This document shows, piece after piece, positions 7,188 to 9,816 of a stretch of 9,816 nt of DNA. Positions within the stretch are counted from its first letter, which is position 1, and the number at the start of each line of letters is the position of its first letter. Origin of the DNA: Chloroflexota bacterium (GTDB taxonomy: Bacteria > Chloroflexota > Chloroflexia > Thermomicrobiales > UBA6265); the NCBI GenBank assembly GCA_023415845.1, contig JAEZJB010000358.1, positions 1 to 9,816 of the forward strand, given 5' to 3'. Below the pieces are notes generated by a model, which ran no database searches, was not told where the DNA came from, and worked only from the letters and a program-made list of their open reading frames with translations. Both the position numbers and the translations under genes were made by a program.

Positions 7188-7936
7188 GTGAAACTTCCGG
7201 GGACAACTTCCTGGACGCCGAGGATGCGCGCGTGTTGGGCGAGGGCCTCCCGCACATGGAAATCCCAGTAGTCCCAGGTGTGGGCCCCTGGATGCTCGGC
7301 GTAGTGGTGCTCCAACCCGATAGAGGTCAGGTAGGCATCGAACTTGCGGTTGTCTTCGATCAACTCATCGTCGACGCCGCAGTCGAACGAAATGGCCGGA
7401 AGCGGCCCGGATGATGCCCTCAGACGGTCGGCCTGAACGTAGACGCTGGCATCAGCGAGGGCATCAGCGACAAAACCGCCTTCGGCCACCCGATCGGCAA
7501 TGAGGAACGCGGACGAGTGGGACCAGATCGAGGCAAAGACGTCCGGATACTTGAGACCGAGCCGCATCGCTCCGTAGCCACCCATCGACAGGCCACCGAT
7601 ACCCCAGGGGCCGGCTGTCACGTTGAAGTGCCGCCGGAGGTGATCCCTGATGTCGGTCATGATCAGGTCTTCGTAGCGATGCTGATGGAGCCGGTCCCCT
7701 GAATCCCAGTTGAGGTAGGCATCGGTTCCGGTGCCGGGCATGACGATGGCCAGCGGGTAGTGGCGGACGTGCATGACCAGCATCGACTTATCGATCCAGG
7801 CACGATGGCTATCGCCCAGACCATGCAACTGGAAGACAACCGGATACGGGGCGTCGCCCGATTCAGGAAGAATGAGACTGTAGAAGACATCGTGATTTAG
7901 CGCCTCGCTCCGAAACTGCACGTCGACTACCGCCAT
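7184..7936 (-). CDS. Alpha/beta-hydrolase, putative esterase (esterase D/antigen 85-like)
   Basis: A 250-residue serine hydrolase of the 'putative esterase' family, which includes S-formylglutathione hydrolase, tributyrin-type esterases and acetyl-xylan or feruloyl esterase domains. The oxyanion region is VVFQLHGLGD (33-42). The nucleophile elbow is GGLSMGGYGAMRLGLKYP (114-131) with Ser117. The acid lies in FDCGVDDELIEDN (184-196), probably Asp189 or Asp190, and the base is His219 in PGAHTWDYW (216-224). The triad is therefore complete. There is no signal peptide, so it is likely cytoplasmic. The true ester substrate is unknown; de-acylation of imported sugars would fit the nearby glycosidases but is inference. 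The ATG is preceded by AGGAGAGGCAGGA. It is the first gene of the minus-strand group, divergent from the PPOX gene and overlapping grpB by four bases. Confidence 0.92.
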   Translation of the reverse strand: MAVVDVQFRSEALNHDVFYSLILPESGDAPYPVVFQLHGLGDSHRAWIDKSMLVMHVRHYPLAIVMPGTGTDAYLNWDSGDRLHQHRYEDLIMTDIRDHLRRHFNVTAGPWGIGGLSMGGYGAMRLGLKYPDVFASIWSHSSAFLIADRVAEGGFVADALADASVYVQADRLRASSGPLPAISFDCGVDDELIEDNRKFDAYLTSIGLEHHYAEHPGAHTWDYWDFHVREALAQHARILGVQEVVPGSFT

Positions 7937-7979
7937 GGGTCCTGCCTCTCCTGCATTTGGCTCGTAAACACCTCATCAC

Positions 7980-8002
7980 ATCGTCGCATGACCAACGACG
8001 AT
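7980..8002. repeat. Inverted repeat ATCGTCG / CGACGAT
   Basis: Perfect 7-base arms (7980-7986 and 7996-8002) around a nine-base spacer, 44 bases upstream of the esterase start. Size and position suit a dimeric repressor site between the divergent genes, but no regulator gene is present in the window to support it. Confidence 0.4.
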
Positions 8003-8133
8003 TCGCCAACGAGCGTATTCCGGAACGTGGGCGAGGCGGCACAACTCCGCGAAGGCGATGTGCGCATGGCACACCTTTCCGGGGCTGGCAGCGTGGCATC
8101 AGGCATGTGATCATGCAGGCTCGTTCAACTGCC

Positions 8134-8154
8134 GACCGTGCGAAAGGCACGGTC
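8134..8154 (+). promoter_or_regulatory. Perfect hairpin just upstream of the PPOX start codon
   Basis: GACCGTGC (8134-8141) and GCACGGTC (8147-8154) form a perfect 8-bp stem with a five-base GAAAG loop, ending nine bases before ATG 8164. The usual ribosome-binding position is thus next to or in the stem, and the only purine-rich stretch (GAAAGG) is in the loop. It could modulate initiation, stop upstream transcripts or be coincidental. Confidence 0.42.
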
Positions 8155-8163
8155 AGATCATCA

Positions 8164-8565
8164 ATGGAAGGCAAGCACTTGGCCGTCATTCCCGAAACTC
8201 ACATGGACCTCTTCACCCGCCCAGTGGTGGTCGCGCTCGCGACCGTGCAACCGGACGGACAGCCGCAAGTTACTCCGATCTGGGCGGATATCGAAGACGG
8301 CCGGATTCGAATCAACACTGCTGCCGGACGCCAGAAGTGGAAGAACCTGATCGAACGCCCGCAAGCGACGGTGATGGCACTGGACCCTGAGGATCCTTTT
8401 CACTGGATCGAAATACGCGGGGTTGTGGCGTCGCACACCGAAGAGGGTGGTGACGATGTCATCAACCAACTCTCCCACAAGTACACCGGCAAGGATTACA
8501 CGTTCACTCCGGGCGAAACCCGAGTCACCTTCTTCATTGAACCAACGCGAGTCGTCACCAGTTAG
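8164..8565 (+). CDS. PPOX-class F420-dependent enzyme (pyridoxamine-phosphate-oxidase fold)
   Basis: From ATG 8164 the product is 133 residues, the usual size of the PPOX-class, F420-binding split-barrel proteins. It shows the family order: a strand pair with ALATVQPDGQPQVTPIW (24-40), GRIRINTAAGRQKWKNLIERP (46-66) whose Gly-Arg-x-Lys and Asn-Leu contact the cofactor phosphate in relatives, and DPFHWIEIRGVV (77-88). YTGKDY (107-112) is followed by a C-terminal strand. Relatives bind F420, FMN or haem; the missing N-terminal extension and the motif spacing fit the F420 subgroup, as inference. The substrate is unknown. The frame is open further upstream (ATG 8113, TTG 7957), but that added sequence is Arg-rich and not family-like, so I chose 8164, although no good ribosome site precedes it. 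It is cytoplasmic. A downstream phospholipase D-like gene follows or overlaps. Confidence 0.88.
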   Translation: MEGKHLAVIPETHMDLFTRPVVVALATVQPDGQPQVTPIWADIEDGRIRINTAAGRQKWKNLIERPQATVMALDPEDPFHWIEIRGVVASHTEEGGDDVINQLSHKYTGKDYTFTPGETRVTFFIEPTRVVTS

Positions 8566-8582
8566 CGAGCCGGCAGCCTCCA

Positions 8583-8613
8583 CCACCAGTCCCCCCAATG
8601 GCGGGACTGGTGG
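8583..8613 (+). terminator. Strong hairpin after the PPOX-fold gene
   Basis: CCACCAGTCCC (8583-8593) and GGGACTGGTGG (8603-8613) are perfect 11-base arms around a nine-base loop, beginning 18 bases after the PPOX stop. This is the longest perfect stem seen in the window. It looks like a terminator for the PPOX gene, but no T-run follows. If the phospholipase gene starts at 8456 the hairpin would instead be inside that coding region. Confidence 0.55.
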
Positions 8614-8626
8614 CAACCCAAGTCCA

Positions 8627-9816
8627 GTGTCACGGCGCTGGCGCCGCTGGATGGCGAGAGCATTCCGCTGGTTCCTGGTCCTGCTGCTGATTGCCTACGG
8701 ACTCGTGTGGTGGTTTTCGCTCAGGATTGAGCAGCGGGACGTCTGGCCACCACCGCCCGATGCCGTGACGGCGGCCGAAGCTCCAGCTGCGACAGCGGAT
8801 TACGTCCAGCGCAGCTCACATTCCCTCGAAGACCTTTCGATTCCACTCGCACCATCGACGATGGTCTCGCCCGAGTTCTTTCTCGACGGGACAACCTTCT
8901 TTCCGGCGATGCTGGGTGACATTCGCGCGGCAACCGAATCAGTTCACTTACAGATCTTCGGCATGCAGCCGGGGGACGTCGCCGACGAATTTACCAATGC
9001 CCTCATGGAGCGGGCGAGCGCTGGTGTCGACGTGCGCCTGATCGTCGACAACTACGGATCACGAGTTGACTCGAAGTCCGAGGGCATGTTCACCCGGTTG
9101 CGCGAAAGCGGCGTGGAAATCGTCTCCAACAACCCCTTCCCGCTTGATCGCGATGGGCTTGTAGGGCAAAGGACGATCGACTGGCGTCACGATGAACTGG
9201 GCCAGGTCGATCACCGGAAGGCGATGGTGGTTGACGGTCGAATCGGGTGGATTGGGGGTGCTGGCTTCGAAGACCACTACCAGGATGGAAGATTCACCGA
9301 CGTGTTCATCCGTTTCGAAGGCGACCTCGTACGGCAGCTGCAACTGGTGTTCCTGACGAGTTTCGCAACTCTGGGTGGCCCGGTCGCCATCTCCTCCGAC
9401 ACATTGGCCACCAACTTCCCGGCGCCAGCGAATCCGGGCACCATACCGGCCTGGATCACGCAGAACCTGCCGGGTGGTTACCTGGAATCGACACAGGCGT
9501 CCCGGGAAACAATCCGTCAGTCAACGACCCGGCTGGATATCATGAACCCCTACCTGACGGATCCCGGAGTCATAGACGATATTCTGGCGGCGGCGAAACG
9601 GGGCGTGCGGGTGAGGCTCATTGTCTCGCAATCTCCCCACACGACCCAGGCGCAGTTTGCGCTCGAGAGTTACTACCCGGCATTGACCAAGGCGGGCGTC
9701 GAGATCTGGGAGCATCCGGGGACGATGCACGCCAAGATCACGATTGCCGATGACCGCCTGATCGTCGGCAGCGTCAACTACGATGCCTGGGCGCTGTATC
9801 GAAACCTGGAACTCGC
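8627..9816 (+). CDS. Membrane-anchored phospholipase D-like (cardiolipin synthase-type) protein, 3'-truncated
   Basis: The reading frame runs off the right edge; 396 residues are visible from GTG 8627. An Arg/Trp-rich start (SRRWRRWMARAFRW) precedes a single hydrophobic segment (about 15-32), predicting a signal anchor with the catalytic part outside the cytoplasm, then a Pro-rich linker. Two HxK-x4-D motifs are intact: DHRKAMVVDGRIGWIGG with H196, K198 and D203, and MHAKITIADDRLIVGSVN with H368, K370 and D375. This is the hallmark of the phospholipase D superfamily, and the two-motif layout resembles bacterial cardiolipin synthases. Its reaction is probably phosphatidyl transfer or phosphodiester hydrolysis on phospholipid; a nuclease is less likely given the anchor. 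The start is uncertain: ATG 8651 would still keep the anchor, and ATG 8456 has a better ribosome site (GAGGGTGG, 8443-8450) but overlaps the PPOX gene by 110 bases. The C-terminus is off-window. Confidence 0.87.
   Translation, partial: MSRRWRRWMARAFRWFLVLLLIAYGLVWWFSLRIEQRDVWPPPPDAVTAAEAPAATADYVQRSSHSLEDLSIPLAPSTMVSPEFFLDGTTFFPAMLGDIRAATESVHLQIFGMQPGDVADEFTNALMERASAGVDVRLIVDNYGSRVDSKSEGMFTRLRESGVEIVSNNPFPLDRDGLVGQRTIDWRHDELGQVDHRKAMVVDGRIGWIGGAGFEDHYQDGRFTDVFIRFEGDLVRQLQLVFLTSFATLGGPVAISSDTLATNFPAPANPGTIPAWITQNLPGGYLESTQASRETIRQSTTRLDIMNPYLTDPGVIDDILAAAKRGVRVRLIVSQSPHTTQAQFALESYYPALTKAGVEIWEHPGTMHAKITIADDRLIVGSVNYDAWALYRNLEL

Larger units (their letters stand above)
7937..8163. promoter_or_regulatory. 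Divergent intergenic region, esterase / PPOX-fold gene
   Basis: A 227-base gap between divergently read genes that should contain promoters in both directions; no convincing -35/-10 pair was found on either strand. It contains a 7-base inverted repeat (7980-8002), an 8-base hairpin (8134-8154) and two weaker 5-base repeats: TGTGC/GCACA (8059-8073) and GCATG/CATGC (8103-8116). The 5-base ones are expected by chance in a region this long. A frame open from TTG 7957 through the region would add an Arg-rich extension to the PPOX protein, but that extension has no family similarity. Confidence 0.5.

Noticed and set aside
8059..8116. Two 5-base inverted repeats (TGTGC/GCACA and GCATG/CATGC) as operators
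   Set aside because: About two such short repeats are expected by chance in a 227-base gap, so they carry little weight alone.
7957..8163. N-terminal extension of the PPOX protein from TTG 7957 or ATG 8113
   Set aside because: The extra residues are Arg-rich and unlike the family, the starts lack good ribosome sites, and the extension covers the divergent promoter region and its inverted repeats.
1..9816. Search for tRNA, rRNA, CRISPR arrays, insertion sequences, toxin-antitoxin pairs or phage genes
   Set aside because: No cloverleaf, regularly spaced repeat, transposase motif or terminal inverted repeat was found by reading both strands; every long stretch is explained by the listed genes.

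Overview
The window is a compact, fairly GC-rich bacterial segment with eight recognisable protein-coding genes and no RNA genes, insertion sequences, CRISPR arrays or phage genes that I could find. Two enzymes belong to families that often use coenzyme F420: a luciferase-like oxidoreductase and a PPOX-fold protein. With a GrpB/UPF0157 protein and a cytoplasmic GH78 enzyme this suggests an F420-making lineage such as Chloroflexota (Thermomicrobia-like) or Actinomycetota. That placement is inference from gene content, not from a marker gene.

Layout. 1-1667 (+) is the C-terminal part of a GH95 alpha-L-fucosidase cut by the left edge. It converges with 1728-4385 (-), a complete GH78 alpha-L-rhamnosidase; a 12-bp-stem hairpin in the 60-bp gap can serve both as terminator. 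A roughly 360-bp non-coding stretch (4386-4744) holds a candidate promoter for the rhamnosidase, an inverted repeat, and a hairpin just past the next gene. Then follow four minus-strand genes: the F420-type luciferase-like oxidoreductase (4745-5662), a membrane protein joining a 2TM domain to an XpaC-like helical domain (5748-6515), GrpB (6603-7187) and a putative esterase (7184-7936). The last two overlap by ATGA. A divergent gap (7937-8163) with several inverted repeats separates the esterase from a plus-strand PPOX-fold protein (8164-8565). This is followed by a membrane-anchored phospholipase D-like protein with two HKD motifs, which runs off the right edge.

How the genes fit together. 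The two glycosidases both remove terminal deoxyhexoses (L-fucose, L-rhamnose) and probably belong to a catabolic locus for plant or microbial polysaccharide decorations extending to the left. The rest looks like ordinary housekeeping and accessory genes without one obvious shared pathway. The esterase-grpB pair is probably one translationally coupled transcript. I found no convincing new multi-gene system; the most useful observations concern the 2TM-XpaC architecture, start-site conflicts and small structured intergenic elements.
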